Below, one piece after another: positions 1-12,700 of a DNA stretch of 64,000 nucleotides. Under the pieces are notes generated by a model. The model was not told the origin of the DNA. It searched no databases and saw only the letters and a program-made list of their open reading frames with translations. The DNA lies in contig NC_059542.1 of NCBI RefSeq assembly GCF_905220415.1, forward strand, positions 1,674,001 to 1,738,000. Reading direction: 5' to 3'. How positions within the stretch are numbered: the stretch's first letter is position 1; every line of letters begins with the position of its first letter. The translations under genes and the position numbers were made by a program. This stretch comes from Colias croceus (lineage: Eukaryota > Arthropoda > Insecta > Lepidoptera > Pieridae).

Positions 1-386
1 ACATTAATTCGGTTTCTGTTCATTTTTAAAAGTTAATGAATCGTTACAGTTATTTAATTTTACAATTTGTGATTCAGTTTTAGATTTGTTATATAAAACA
101 TATCATTGTAATCTTTGTTCATGTTCTCATCAATATTTCATGTAATAATTAGATTGAACTTAAGTAATTATACTTAAATTGTCACCATTTCAATGTGTGT
201 GATTTGGCTCATGTGTTTGTTTATTTAATAACCAATATAGTATTTAATTTCATCACAAGTTGGCTAATTTATAATCCATTCTGAAAACTGTGGGTGTATT
301 TGGCTGGCCATGTGAGTGGTGCATACTCATAGATATTTAAATAGAGTCTTATTACGTAAATAATTGACAAAAATTTATATGTAAGC
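1..386. other. Non-coding AT-rich DNA
   Basis: AT-rich sequence with no coding ORF, RNA gene or recognisable repeat. Confidence 0.6.
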
Positions 387-586
387 TATACAAATATTAT
401 AAAGCTGAAGAGTTTGTTTGTTTGTTTGAACGCGCTAATCTCAGGAACGAGTGGCCCGATTTGAAAAATTCTTTCGGTGTTAGATAGCCCTATTATCATT
501 TATCGAGGAAGGCTATAGGCTATATATCATCACGCTAAGACCAACAGGAGCGGAGCAATGCGGGTGAAACCGCGGGGAACAGCTAG
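387..586 (+). mobile_element. Non-autonomous Helitron-like element, family 1
   Basis: The left end reads like the family start (TATTATAAAGCTGAAGAG followed by a TTTG repeat). The right end has the GC-rich CCGCGGGG block and finishes in CTAG, as expected of Helitron 3' ends. The same sequence recurs at 5394-5563 (-), 52795-53004 (+), 58530-58674 (-) and 61572-61774 (+). It encodes nothing. Assignment to Helitrons rests on the ends and on recollection of the family in Lepidoptera; the exact left base is uncertain by a few nt. Confidence 0.65.
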
Positions 587-2989
587 TAACAAGTATGCCT
601 CATTATATTGAGCTTCTAGGCAACAAAAATCTCTTCTGAATGCTTTTATTACTTTGAAAGAAAATCAATATTATATTATGTAGTACAGATAAACATATTT
701 TTCAAGATTCATTGTTATTTTAAATTCAATTTTGATTATGCAAATTATTTTCCCCATACCTCAACAGAATCTATGGGAATTTGCCAACATTGAAACTTCA
801 CTTCACAAAAATTTCTCGACATACAAATTAAATACATACCATACCTACTTACTAACTGTAAAACACGTCATATAATCTAGATTAATGTACCGTTATATCT
901 TGAACTGAGTCTTAAAATGTTATTTAAATTATTCAGTAATTGTTATGTCTAATTAGAGTGAGCACGGTTAAGTGCCTGCGGATTGGTGCCAGTATGACTA
1001 ATTATTTTCTTACTAAACCTAAGTTCATACTTTAGTATAAACTGATGCGTTTACATTTTAAATATTTATTATTTTATTAGGGATAGGTACTTAAATGTAT
1101 AAAACACAATTTCATTTTGATATTATTTTTAAAATATGATTTATAGTTAATACTTACACTTTGGCTTCATTATATGTATGTCCAATTTCAAAAAAAAATT
1201 TGGATCTCTTGAATGTGAATAATTGTGAACTCTTTCCAACCAACGTATGCACTAGATGGCGTTACTAAATATACAAATTTTCTTCTAAATCTTATACCTT
1301 TTATTTCCTTCAGCAGATTTGGAATAAACATTTTATTATTTTACTTGAATAAACTAGGAATCGGTTTTGATTTGAATGACGCAACTTAAAATTGCATAGT
1401 CATGAAAGAATTCTTAAATGACGGACCATCGAACGAAATTTGTTTACATATTTCCTCGTCTAGCAACGAATCTCGGCGAAACTTCGCTTCTCCATTAATT
1501 ATTCCACAAACGGTATGCGGTTAAGACCAAAAATAAACTCTTACACACTAACAGTACTGTGCAGAATTGTTCACACCTCATCATTGAACCATTGAGTCAG
1601 TTGCTTTACATACAGCGGCATATTTGCGCGCCTTTTTCGACGCCATCTTGTTTTATTTATTTTTTTTAAGTATAGGGCATAGGCTAGTGTCCTGTGATTC
1701 TGTGGTGCAATAAATTTTGCAGTTTTTTCTTTTGGTAGGTAAGTACAAAAGAGTTTTGTTACAATATTTACAAATTGAATACCTACAAAGCTCACTGTTA
1801 CCGGTCATTTGACATTTCTCTGACATAAACAAACGCTTAAGTTTCCCGCAAATTTTTGCACGTCTTTTTATGGTACCAAATCATGTTCATAATATATTTC
1901 TAGATCTTTCTTCATAACAGGATCTTAACAAAGTTCTTTATTTATAAGTTATTATTCTAGTTAAAAATTGGTTCAATTGTTACCCATGGTATCGTGATCA
2001 AGGGATATTATTTTATATATTAAATTATGGGTCCATATGTTTCCTAAATAAATGAATAAATATTAATAATGTATGATATTAAAGCTGAATTAAAATAGAA
2101 ATATAATATAGGACACAATTATATATAACATACAAAAAAGAGAGAATCGCAAATGTAGTGAAAGAAAACAAAAATAAAAGAGGATTAACAATAGCGGCGT
2201 AAATATGGATGAAGGGAAATTATTCTTTATATTTATTTAATGTTAATTAATTAAAAAACTACTTTAAAACAAGCTGCGGCCCGAGTCGCAATCATCGATT
2301 CAAACCTATTTGTTAAATATAAATTTCCTACGAAACGCTATCGGTAGCACTGGCCTACATTCTGGAATTATTGGCTACATTACCGCATCGTCTTAGTTAC
2401 GATTGTATAATAAATTATGCTCTCCTAATAATCGAATTTGGGTTAGCTTTCAGTTTCGAATAACATTGTTGATTTATCGGCGCTGCGGTTTTTATGGATT
2501 GTAAAGGCTAAATTACTTGTCTTACTTGTGTTTACAGAATAATTAATGTTGAACTGATTGAGTTGTAGCTAGTCGTCGTTAATGCTACTTTATTGTCTTC
2601 TCTTTAGGTCTTTCTTCTTTAGGTACTTGCCTTGCCTTTATATTAGTCGCTGTAATAGTTATTGTAAATACATCTCAATATAACAAATAACAATTAATGC
2701 ACATATATTTATCTATAGTAGAATCTAAACGTATTCGATGACGAATTCTTAATGGACACTGTGTTTTGAAAAGACAACCAATGCTATATTAGTTAATAAC
2801 GGTGGTTATATATACTGCTTATTATATTAATAGCATTTAACAGTGAACTTCATATTTTATTAAAATCCAGACCTTCTTAAATTTCATCGTAGGCGTATAC
2901 CATTAGATTAATTTATAGAGTGTATTACCTATTGATCAAATCTATTACATAAGGTTTTAAAAAAGAACTGTCTCATCTTCCATCCAGTT
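587..2989. other. Non-coding DNA
   Basis: AT-rich, with only short unconvincing ORFs such as a 74-codon ORF at 1571-1795 (-) lacking splice context or family resemblance. Nothing else is supported. Confidence 0.5.
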
Positions 2990-3234
2990 CACACGGCAAC
3001 ACATGTTAAACATTTTCCGAAAGGTCCTTCATACCTGACAGTTTTCAGCGGCGCGGAAGCGATCGATCTCCAAATAGCAATCGATCGCTTTGAAGTCTGT
3101 CGTTGCAATAAATATAATTAACGCACATCTCAACGTCCGTTGGCTCAATACACTTCGAACGACTACACAGAACGTGTCTCCAGCTGATTTAAAGAACCGG
3201 TGGAGGGTTGCGCGCGAGTTTTCCTCGTGGAATC
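2990..3234 (+). promoter_or_regulatory. CpG-containing patch, possible non-coding first exon
   Basis: This patch is clearly richer in GC and CpG than its surroundings. It ends in AATC followed at 3235 by GTGAGT, a strong splice donor. It could be the 5' untranslated first exon of a downstream plus-strand gene: the 8382 gene, which has a strong acceptor just before its start codon, or Limpet. No TATA box or initiator could be fixed. A weak inference. Confidence 0.25.
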
Positions 3235-3237
3235 GTG

Positions 3238-5393
3238 AGTGTGTTGATACCTTTATTGTAAAAATGTATTAGATTGATAGTGCGGTAATTTAATAGTGTG
3301 TGAGTACCTACACAGGTAATGTTACTTTTGTTTTGGTGTCGGGTTCGTCAAGGATTCTGTTGTACTTGTGACTATTTGTGTGGTAGATTTTTTTATGTTC
3401 TATGTAAAACGTGATAAACTTATTTTATCCAAATAACTAACTAAGATTGTTATAAATTTTACCGGAAATAATTATAAAAATATAAAATAAAGAGAAATAT
3501 AATGCATGGTATTCAAACGTTATTATTTATGGTACTTAAATGTGACAAGTATTTAATCCAATCAAACGTGAAAAAATTACGAACTTAAAATTTAATTACT
3601 TACCGGTTATGATGCTATGGCCCATTTTTAACACAATCATAAAACTTCTAATTAATTATTAGTGGCTAATAAAAGTGACGCAGTTTAGTTCGTCTACTCG
3701 CTGACAGATGGCGCCACCTGTCTTTGTGATTTCTCAACTGAACAGTTATATTTAATTGAAATTTCTATTCCATTGATATAAAATACATAAAAACGAATTA
3801 AGAATAAGAAATAAACCTACATTAAATAATGTACATTAAATTAGGAATAGAGAATACCTACGAGTAAAAAATATAACAGATGTAACAAAAACTTTTCAGT
3901 CATTATTAACCGTTTTTAGAGTTTTTTTTTTAAACACATTTTAAATAAATTTTGTATCGATTAGCTGTTCAAATAACCCCGAACTTGATCAATGATGAAC
4001 TGATTGGCAGATTAGCAATATGTCTGTCAATCTGCACACAGGAAGACCGTTGTCTTGGCACTAGTCTCGTAGTCATTTCTTCTTGACTTCAGTTATACTG
4101 AAAAACATGAAAATTATAATAACATTTCTTATTTAAAATGTAACACATTGACTTTGTATTTTTAAAAGAAAATGAAGATGTCTTTAAAACAAAGTGATTT
4201 AAATGAAAAATATATTTGGCAACTACCTACCATATTATATTATGTTATAATATAATTTTGAGAAACAAATCAATTCATGAAACAAATCATGGGGATAACC
4301 TATTTTGATGTAAAATATTTCAGATTAAAATTCTGAAATTTCTTGGTCACAATTTTTTAACTTAGTTACATATTCTAAACCGTTTTAAATAATTTTTAAA
4401 AATACTTGCTGAATTGTAACCAAACACAATAAGATGCGGTAATTCAAATGTATGAAAATATATTTAAAATAATGTTCATCTTCCGGTCACTAGTGGAAAA
4501 CAGATTTATGTGTTTGAGGTCAAAGGAACGTTTAAGTTGACTCAAAATATTATTATACTATAGTCTACATTATATTATAATAGTATTTTGAGGGAAGGCT
4601 GTTTTGAATAAATAATAAATACGGACGGCTTTTAAACAACGTTGACAAATAATTTTACCAAATAATTTTGATAATAATTATTTTCCCATCGGAATTATAT
4701 AATTTATACTCACCTACTTTTAATTTTTCGCTTTAAAAATCCTTGAATTAGTCTAAATCTTTGTTACTAATCATGATTTTGAGGATAGAGCCTATGACTT
4801 CAAAAAAAAAACAAGATCTGTATTAATGGATTAGGAATACCTACTTAAAATATAAAATAATTTATGTCTACAATATTTTAGACAACGCGACTTTTGGCAC
4901 AAAATACTGGACAACACAAACATGCAGCATACATTCAGTATTTTATGCTTCCAAGCCTAATGTCTAATACCTTTATACTAACATAATATTATGTGTATTC
5001 TTGACCTTATATCAAGTTCCTAATTAAAAACTAGTATAGAAAAAATATAAGTAACATTAAACTCAAAGGGCATAGAAAACTATCAGTTAATCCAAAAAAA
5101 AAAACATTTAAAATTAGATAGATGTAGTTACAAAACTGTTTCATTAGTTTGATATTGGAAATTTTACACTGTGCAATTATTTTGTCATCCAAATGAAAAC
5201 CAAAATATTTATAAAGTAAAGCTCTGCAATGACAACAAACACGCTTAAAATAATAAAACTTTAATTCGATTCCATACGGTTGATAAATTTATTACACAAA
5301 TCGAAACAAATCACAAAAGTGCTAAACATCCAAATAAATAAATTTCAACGGTCATTTACATTCCCCGACATAACAATTCAACATTATAGTATA
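3238..5393. other. Non-coding DNA
   Basis: AT-rich with no coding or RNA features recognised. Confidence 0.5.
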
Positions 5394-5563
5394 CTAGCTG
5401 TGCCTCACGGTTTTACCCGCGGTGCTCAGCTCCTCTTGGTGTTAGCGCGATGATAATTATATAGCCTACTATATCCTTCCTGGACCGGAAACCGGACCAG
5501 TAGTTCCTGCGATATGCGGGTTCAAACAGCTCAAACTCTTGAGCTTTATAATATTAGTATAGA
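5394..5563 (-). mobile_element. Helitron-like element, family 1
   Basis: On the minus strand it starts TCTATACTAATATTATAAAG and ends in CTAG after a GC-rich block, matching the copies at 387, 52795, 58530 and 61572. The middle is shorter than in the others. No coding capacity. Confidence 0.7.
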
Positions 5564-5856
5564 TTGAAAACTCGCGCCAGTACGCGAGATCTCAGGACTA
5601 TAAAAACTGTGATGATTTCAAGCAAGAGTCAACAAAAATGTCTAAAAATAAATACGCGAACATGGATTCTTAAAAAATTAATTTGTCATCTTGGATGCCA
5701 ACTACTTAGTTATTGGCACGAAATATTTGGGATTTATTGTAATGTTAAATATTTTATAAAACACTGTAAAATTTAATTAACATGTCGTAAATAATTGCTT
5801 CTAGTTTTTTTTTTGTTAATGTTTTATATTATAATTATCCTACGGTCTTCAAATAA
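5564..5856. other. Non-coding DNA
   Basis: A 70-codon ORF here has no recognisable features and is probably chance. Confidence 0.5.
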
Positions 5857-5910
5857 AACTCTTATTTTAAATAGTTACTCGTATAACAGTAACTATTTAA
5901 AATAAGAGTT
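5857..5910. repeat. Perfect inverted repeat, 23-bp arms
   Basis: Arms 5857-5879 and 5888-5910 are exact reverse complements separated by 8 nt. The arm begins AACTCTTATTTTAAATAG. No element ends or target duplication are visible. Confidence 0.85.
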
Positions 5911-6629
5911 TAAAAGTAATCAGTAAATTTTCTTTTCGGTGCGTATTTATGCGAATGTAATCGGTTTTTCAAACGAGACCAGAATGAAAAGAAACCTCAA
6001 CTTATATCACAGAAGTTTTCAACCTGGCTTTCCGTTATAATTTATTTTAACACATTCATTGAACATTTTTGTAAAATTCTAATGGAAGAAAATTACATTC
6101 TTTTGTTTTAAAATATTTACATAGAGATTTTTATAAACTGTTAACGACTTCCTGAATCCCACGTCTTTGTTCATTCATTCACGATAAGTTTTAGACTGAC
6201 TCACACATAAGTATGAATGAAAAAAAAAATAACGAGCATTTTCTTAAGTAGACAGCTTTACTACGAAAACGTGCGTTTCTTGGCACATACAACCTCTACC
6301 GTTTGTTTTGCTACGTAACTTAATAATAGTCTCCTTGAAAGCCGTCGTACAATAACCTTCCTATCTATTTCTGCGTTTCCGTGACATTCAAACAGATTTG
6401 CAAACGCGCGAATTTCTTTTTTAATGCAGTTTCGACGTTTTGGGGGAAAAAAGAACGCGAATCCTTTTTCGAAAATTCGAGCAATCGTGTTCGAATCTGA
6501 TGCGTTTCGAATTTTGAAAATAGAAAACGAATAATTTTAAAATGAATTGTATTTAAAATTGGTTAGTTAAACGCCCTTCTAGCTATTGGTTCAGTGTGAT
6601 GTTTTGCGATCCAGTGCGCACGGCCCGCG

Positions 6630-6637
6630 TGACGTCA
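6630..6637. promoter_or_regulatory. CRE-like palindrome TGACGTCA
   Basis: A perfect consensus site for CREB/ATF bZIP factors inside a CpG-rich patch about 1.75 kb upstream of the 8382 gene. Function is inferred from the motif only. Confidence 0.4.
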
Positions 6638-7432
6638 CCGCGTATCGAGTTACTTGCGCGCCCATCTCCGTACGCGGACTACTTTCACTTGAAGGCAAGG
6701 TCGCTTCCGATGCACGTCTTGATTATAAAGGAGCTTATTTAATTTATAAAGGATCCTTTGAAACGTAATAGATACTAAGCCAGGTCTATTTCGTTTTGCT
6801 AGTTTGAAGATCACCGCCCGATCTCGGTACACGTTACTTTAAAAAAATGTGCGCGTGTACTAGTGAACACACGTAAGAGTGAAACTTCTTTATTTTTCCA
6901 AAAATAATTTACTATATGCATTATAAGAAAAAATGGCGCGTAACGAAAAAATGTTACACAAAATTTTTTTCCAACCCCGATAAAAAAGTTTCACTTCAAA
7001 AATTGTTTGAAATTTCTTTCAATAAAAATCTAAACAATATCTAGGTACCTAAGGTTTTCTGCAGGTAGGTCTATGCTGTCTAGAGCTCTTATGCGAGTAG
7101 TCCATATTTCACAACGTTTTTCATTTTTGCCATTTTTTTATATACGCATAAATTTACACACAAGCGAAAGCTTAGTCTGATTGTTTCATGTGTGATAATT
7201 GTCCTGAAATATTTATTTATTGTTTATAATTTAGGATATTAATTCATATATACAAAATAAATCAATATTAGTTCTTTCAATATCTAAGTTAGGAATGCAA
7301 AATAATATATATCGCGATTAAAAATCAATCATAAAATATTGAATATCCCAGAAGAAGCTTACAATCCTGCCATAGCCGGCCGCGGCGCCTACGCACACCA
7401 TTATAATTCACGCGGGCCTTTCTCCGTCATTG

Positions 7433-7440
7433 TGACGTCA
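7433..7440. promoter_or_regulatory. CRE-like palindrome TGACGTCA
   Basis: A second perfect CREB/ATF consensus at the right edge of another GC-rich patch (about 7370-7440), 0.94 kb upstream of the 8382 start codon. Motif evidence only. Confidence 0.4.
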
Positions 7441-8011
7441 TATTCCATGATTAGAACGTACTGAGTGCACATTGTCTGCTAATTTTATTTCTTTACGCTC
7501 ATTATTCGAGTGCTATACTTTACTCATTATCAGATTTAATGGAACGACTCAAATATCGTAAATGGAGTTAAATGCTATATTTATTTTCGATATTGCAGTT
7601 AACTGAAAATGTACATCGTTTAATTTATTTACTCTAATGAATGCGTCTTTTAACTGATCTGGATGGAGAACTCAGCAACTTTAAAAGTGATCCCTTTTTT
7701 AGTTTGATCGTATTTTCAGAGGCAATAAATAATAAGAGTAATTTACAGCATGAATAAAAAATAAACAAACATTAAAGCTTAATAGTTAACTGGAATTGAA
7801 ACATACGATCATGAATCTTCGAGTACATCTAATACTTTGATGGTAATAATAAAATTTCCTGGCATTGTGACAACTACCAGTGTTTACTGAGTAACGTTTG
7901 GATCGCATTTTTTTAATGTTATACATGAGAGATTTGCGCGCGTGCAAAACATTCAATTTTTATCCTCTTGAGGTCGATGACTCATGATCGCTTTAAACAA
8001 TCGTTTACTTT

Positions 8012-8069
8012 AATACTTTGCCTGGAAATAGCATTTATAATCATAAATGCTATTTCCAGGCAAAGTATT
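8012..8069. repeat. Perfect inverted repeat, 27-bp arms, 4-nt loop
   Basis: Arms 8012-8038 and 8043-8069 are exact reverse complements with loop AATC. The arm contains TTTGCCTGGAAATAGCATTT. Perfect pairing with a tiny loop suggests a recently formed palindrome, not a conserved RNA hairpin. Confidence 0.85.
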
Positions 8070-8381
8070 CCAATGTCATGTAACAGATATAAAATATTTA
8101 GATAATAATTACATAATTTTATACTGTTTTAGGATTTAAGGGGTTATAAAATACTAAACGTCCATCTGTGATAACTCAAAAACCTTGAGCAAAAATTTAA
8201 CTAAAGACAATCGATGCTATGTCTAGTCACAATGCCAAACGCAATTCTAAATGTGGACACAAACTTTGGCAAGTGCTATATTTTAATTTCAGTTCATATC
8301 TTGCCCCGGAGTTCGCTGCATCCGATCCCTGCCCTATCAATCTTCACCTACTGCCCTCTTCCTCTGTAGTGACCAGTGACA

Positions 8382-9025
8382 ATGGGACTTATGTTATCAG
8401 TTGTATTATCCTATGCTGGATTCAACGAAGCCTTAGAGTGCATCAAGCATATTCTTAGCGGCGTCATTCCCGATACTGAGCCAAACTTTCAAGATCTAGT
8501 CGAATATTACACGAGTCTTCTTCAAAAATCACCCAATCCGTCGACACCTCCAGTCTGGACTGTGGAAAGCGGTCAAGGATATCTCCATTTAACCGAAGAT
8601 AAGGATGGACGCATAAAGTCAGCAGCGATTAAGTTTTATGGAGACAAAACTATTGCTCTACTTTTCTCGACTAAAATAAGTAGCTTTGGTCAAGATTCCG
8701 TAGAAGATTCACAAGCGAACGGTGATTATAGATTGGAAAGGTACATACCAACAAAGACGAAAACAATTATATCGGAATCATCAGAGTCGTTCAGTGTTGG
8801 ATATAAAAAACGATCACCCACTACCTCTGAAACTATTTCAGATTCGAACGGACCTTTAGACATTTCTCGTGAAGAAGACGGTCTCGTAGGTTTGGAAAAT
8901 CGAGAAAAATTATCATGGGAATATGTTCCTAAAAGCCCGTCGCCTACACCACTGCCCGAAATAAATTTTCAGTCATATGATGACGACAAAATTGGAGACG
9001 CCACTTACAGCGAAAGCTTTTTAAG
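8382..9025 (+). CDS. Exon 1 (coding) of the uncharacterised gene
   Basis: Encodes residues 1-214 plus two bases of the next codon. The donor is GTTAAT at 9026. Reading on without splicing reaches a stop at about 9095 through a stretch of unlike composition, which favours the splice. Confidence 0.6.
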
Positions 9026-9660
9026 GTTAATATTATCCGTATTCTCTCATCATGTCACATTCATTACGTCAGCTGCACGCTCTGTAGTGACCTAGCTTCC
9101 CTTTCATTGTGTGTCACCATATGCACCACACATACGTATTTTCACGCATGGAACTATTTCACTATTACTACAAACCGATTCATGTTTTGTAAATCTGTTT
9201 AAGATCACTAGATGGAATTAAAATCACACCATTACAACGAAATGACCCGAGTGGCCGACGGAGGACTTTTCGGATGCGTAGATCTTCATCGTCGAATTCT
9301 TCAAAGGAATCACGTGCCTCGCGCGAGGAGGAATTAAAAATGTTCACGTCACTCGAGGAAGAAGAGTTCAAAAGCATGAATAAAGAGAATAATTACTCCG
9401 GTTTTGGGAGTGCACCTAATTTAGTGACACGTTCTTATTCCAGAAGTCGCTCCAGGGAACGATCGAAAGATAGAAAAACCAGTAGTTTTAATGACGAAAC
9501 AAGCCCAGTCAGCGAAGAAAGGCTTGAAGTAAGGCAGCGGAGTCTGTCAAGATTAGGTTCGTTCGAGGAGAACGAGGAAATCAAAGAAACCGCTGAAAAA
9601 AATGAGGTAACCGAGCAAGAATCGGAAGATGTTGATTTCTGGTCTAATATCGCAGATTAG
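8382..9660 (+). CDS. Two-exon gene, uncharacterised 366-aa protein
   Basis: Exons 8382-9025 and 9204-9660 join in phase 2 across an intron with donor AAG/GTTAAT and acceptor CTGTTTAAG. Together they give 1,101 nt: 366 residues plus TAG. The N-terminus (MGLMLSVVLSYAGFNEALEC) is mildly hydrophobic. Residues up to about 110 look globular (PVWTVESGQGYLHLTEDKDG...). The remainder is polar and probably disordered, with Ser/Arg-rich and Glu-rich stretches, ending DVDFWSNIAD. I do not recognise the family. The start is placed at ATG 8382, with A at -3, because TGA lies in frame at 8370, directly after a very good acceptor (CCTCTTCCTCTGTAG, ending 8369); a 5' UTR intron is therefore likely. It lies 4.2 kb upstream of Limpet on the same strand. 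Because it ends in its own stop codon, it is more likely a separate gene than a Limpet exon. Confidence 0.65.
9204..9660 (+). CDS. Exon 2 of the uncharacterised gene
   Basis: The first base completes an Arg codon, after which the frame stays open to TAG at 9658. It contains a poly-Ser tract (RMRRSSSSNSSKESRAS), an acidic stretch, an Arg/Ser-rich stretch (SYSRSRSRERSKDRK) and an acidic tail. Confidence 0.65.
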
Positions 9661-9720
9661 TGACGCTTTATCGAAGCACGCTGTAATATGTTAACCTTAT
9701 TGCGCATGATTGATTGAGAG

Positions 9721-9726
9721 ATTAAA
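9721..9726 (+). terminator. Poly(A) signal ATTAAA for the 8382 gene
   Basis: The common ATTAAA variant lies 61 nt past the stop codon. A T- and GT-rich stretch follows. Confidence 0.4.
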
Positions 9727-12700
9727 CAGTTATATTTTTTATCCTTGTGTTTGTTTTATAAATCCTACGTAGATACCTTCCAATAGGACAGGAATGTGGT
9801 ATAATTAGGCGTATAATGTTTGGCTTCGGTATACACAAAATTACTTTACGTTCAGACCAAACTCCTATCTTAATTTCAAATACATAATAGGATTGAGATA
9901 TCTAATCAGACATGTAAAGTGTACACCTTTGCATTAAAAAGCACATAAATCAAAAATTATAAATGTTCGCTTGTACACTTGCCAACGTTAAGTACTATAA
10001 ATTATTATTATCGCTATTAGGACAAACTTAAGTATGTCACGAAAGCAAAACAGTTGCACAATTGATCCAAAAATATTCACTATGATGAACCTCGACCTAC
10101 TTCGGCTCGTGAAACCGGGCTAACCTTCAGCCCATTTTATCCCATAGTTCAGTGACATTTTTAACATATTCAAAGAAATCCCATCAAAAAACTTGATTAG
10201 TAAAGATCTTTTATGTTACAGTCTAGGAGTACCTAAGGTTCTTAAATACGTATTTAAATTATTTATCATATTATTTAAACTGCAAAATAATAATAACAGT
10301 TTATTAGTGAAGAAAAGTACACTTTTAATTTATTATGTATTAAAAATAAGGTTTCAAAAGAGAAAATTGAAAATACGTGAATGGAAAAATCTGTACTAAA
10401 TTATCTAACACCACAATTATGTAAAAATACATTAGAATATCACTCTTATGTAATTTATATGAACTATCTATTACTGCACCTACCATGTAAACAAAAATTA
10501 AGCGTGTTTATTCCGCATCAATGATGTGAACAAAATTAATTTTCCTTCAAATAAACACATGAAACTATAGTTATTCAGCTATTTCAACCTTGGCTTTATA
10601 CCCTGTTTAGTTTCGCGGTTAGTTGCACTAAAATATTGTGTTACTGCGGTAACAGACAGACTGAGGAATCATCTCAAAACCGCATCGCTGAAATCGAAAT
10701 AATTTTACGACGGGAAACCAAAGCGACGCGGCGGACGCGTTGTTCTTTTGGTAAAAAGAAATAAACGTGTAAATGAAGTAGGAAAACGTCATATTACATA
10801 CATACGTACTAAGTTGATAGTAGTAAATAAAAAGAAAAATTTATTCGTTATATAAATTTAAGTACGGTAGGTAAATACTAAATACTATATATTATAAGTA
10901 GATCGATACTAAATAAAAATGCATCAATGTTATGTTTCACTAAACATTGACAAGTATTATTTTCGAAAACACAGTTAATAATAATTAATATAATTAATAA
11001 TTATATAAAAAACGTGTAATACAATCTTTATTCCGAGTCAAAACACAGCTTTCGTCACGGATTTTTTTTTAATTCCGTCCATTACAGAATATAATATGTA
11101 TGTACTAGAAAAGTGTCCCAAATTTTTATTGAGCGCATCAATCTCCGTTCACACGAGAAATAAATCCGGGGAATTTCGTAAAAAATACCTATTTTATGTC
11201 CCTATAATTGATCGTTCAATCAATGTCCATTCACACTCATCCTCCCCTAAAACCCACGATATAAACTTATTTATAAAATATACAATGTACTAGATGCTAA
11301 ATAATATTGAAATTTGCGTGAAATTTATTCGAAACTGTTAAAGCTTTTCAAGTTTACTGAACTGCACTAATTGGCATGCAGAAATATGTATTCGGAATTT
11401 TAACTGCAATTATTTTGCCTAGTGTTTTGAACTATTAAGGATTTCAAAATATTGCATTTATTCGCAATACAAAAGGGAGACAAACCAAAAAATAGTACAT
11501 GTTAACGTCAGTTAGAGCTTTAATACAACAGAAGCTTACCAATTAATACCAACATGATTTTTTTATTTTTACAAACTCCGAATCTTATTTTAAGAAAAGA
11601 ATATGTTTTTATGTAAAATAGTTCTATAATTAATAGTTTAAAAAGAGAGCCTATACCTACCTTCGACAGTCGGCAACAGCCTCTCAAAAGTAACTTTGTG
11701 AGTGCTGATGGGCGGTGGTGATTACCTCACTAGGTGACCCACTTGCTCCGTTGCCCGCTCTATTATAAAAAAAAGAAATAGAAAATGCGTTATTGTCTTA
11801 GATTACATAGAGACAAGCCCTTTATTCAGAAAGAGAAAAAACAAGATCTCGTTTTAAAAATGACGTAGGCACCTAATTTTGAAACATCTTATTATAGATA
11901 CACAATAACGAAAGCCAACGTCTTGCCTTGTAAACAATGTTTAATTCTCAGAATCTCTTTCTTGATATAACATGTCTAAAATAAAATTTTCATGATTATG
12001 ATGTATTGCCAAGTACTTTTATCTTATTGTGTCGCAAGTCGCATAATATTCTCATCAACCTGTTTCCATCTGTTATATTAATCAAGAATACTATTTGAAT
12101 TTTATATTGCTGTCGTATCTAGTAAAATATTCTATAATTCGTAAATATTAATACTTATCAAGTACCAGTATACTTTTTCGTAAAATTTATTTAAGTGTAT
12201 TTTTAGTTTCATCAAATTCATTAAAAAATACAATTATGATGCATGGAACTATAGAAAAAATAATCTCATACGTCTAACTAATGTGGGCTAAGGATATAAA
12301 TAAATGAACGTCGTAACGTAATATCGCAAATTGTTCTCAAAGATTATTCACCAATTCCATAAGATAAACGTCATTCATCTTTCCTAATAATTATATGATT
12401 CTAACCTCCTACATTCTAACACGTAGCAACGAGCTTCACGACCACTTTGCCTTACATTATCACACAACACATCCTACGTCCAGATGTTTAGCATTCAAGA
12501 AAAACGCGAACATAAAAATAACGAATGAATGGAGTGACCAAGACCTTGCTAAGTCTAACTGACCGCTTGAAGGCTGTATTTTAAACGTGTTGTCAATAGA
12601 CACATTGTTTATGAAGTACAAAGTATAAGTATACATGCAATGAAATGGACACATATTATGCTTTCTAGATAATTTAATTGAAATAAAATAATATTAAAAA

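Larger units (their letters stand above)
5911..8011. other. Non-coding DNA with CpG-rich islands
   Basis: Mostly AT-rich. CpG-rich patches lie near 6590-6720 and 7370-7440, each with a TGACGTCA site. They could be regulatory DNA of the downstream plus-strand genes. Overlapping 60-codon ORFs on both strands at 6586-6832 are artefacts of the GC-rich patch. Confidence 0.45.

Noticed and set aside
3090..3272. 60-codon ORF as a protein-coding gene
   Set aside because: It starts without ATG and overlaps a probable non-coding exon ending in GTGAGT. No family resemblance.
8012..8069. Pre-microRNA
   Set aside because: The stem is completely perfect with a 4-nt loop and lacks the bulges and length of a typical pre-miRNA. 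A recent palindrome is simpler.
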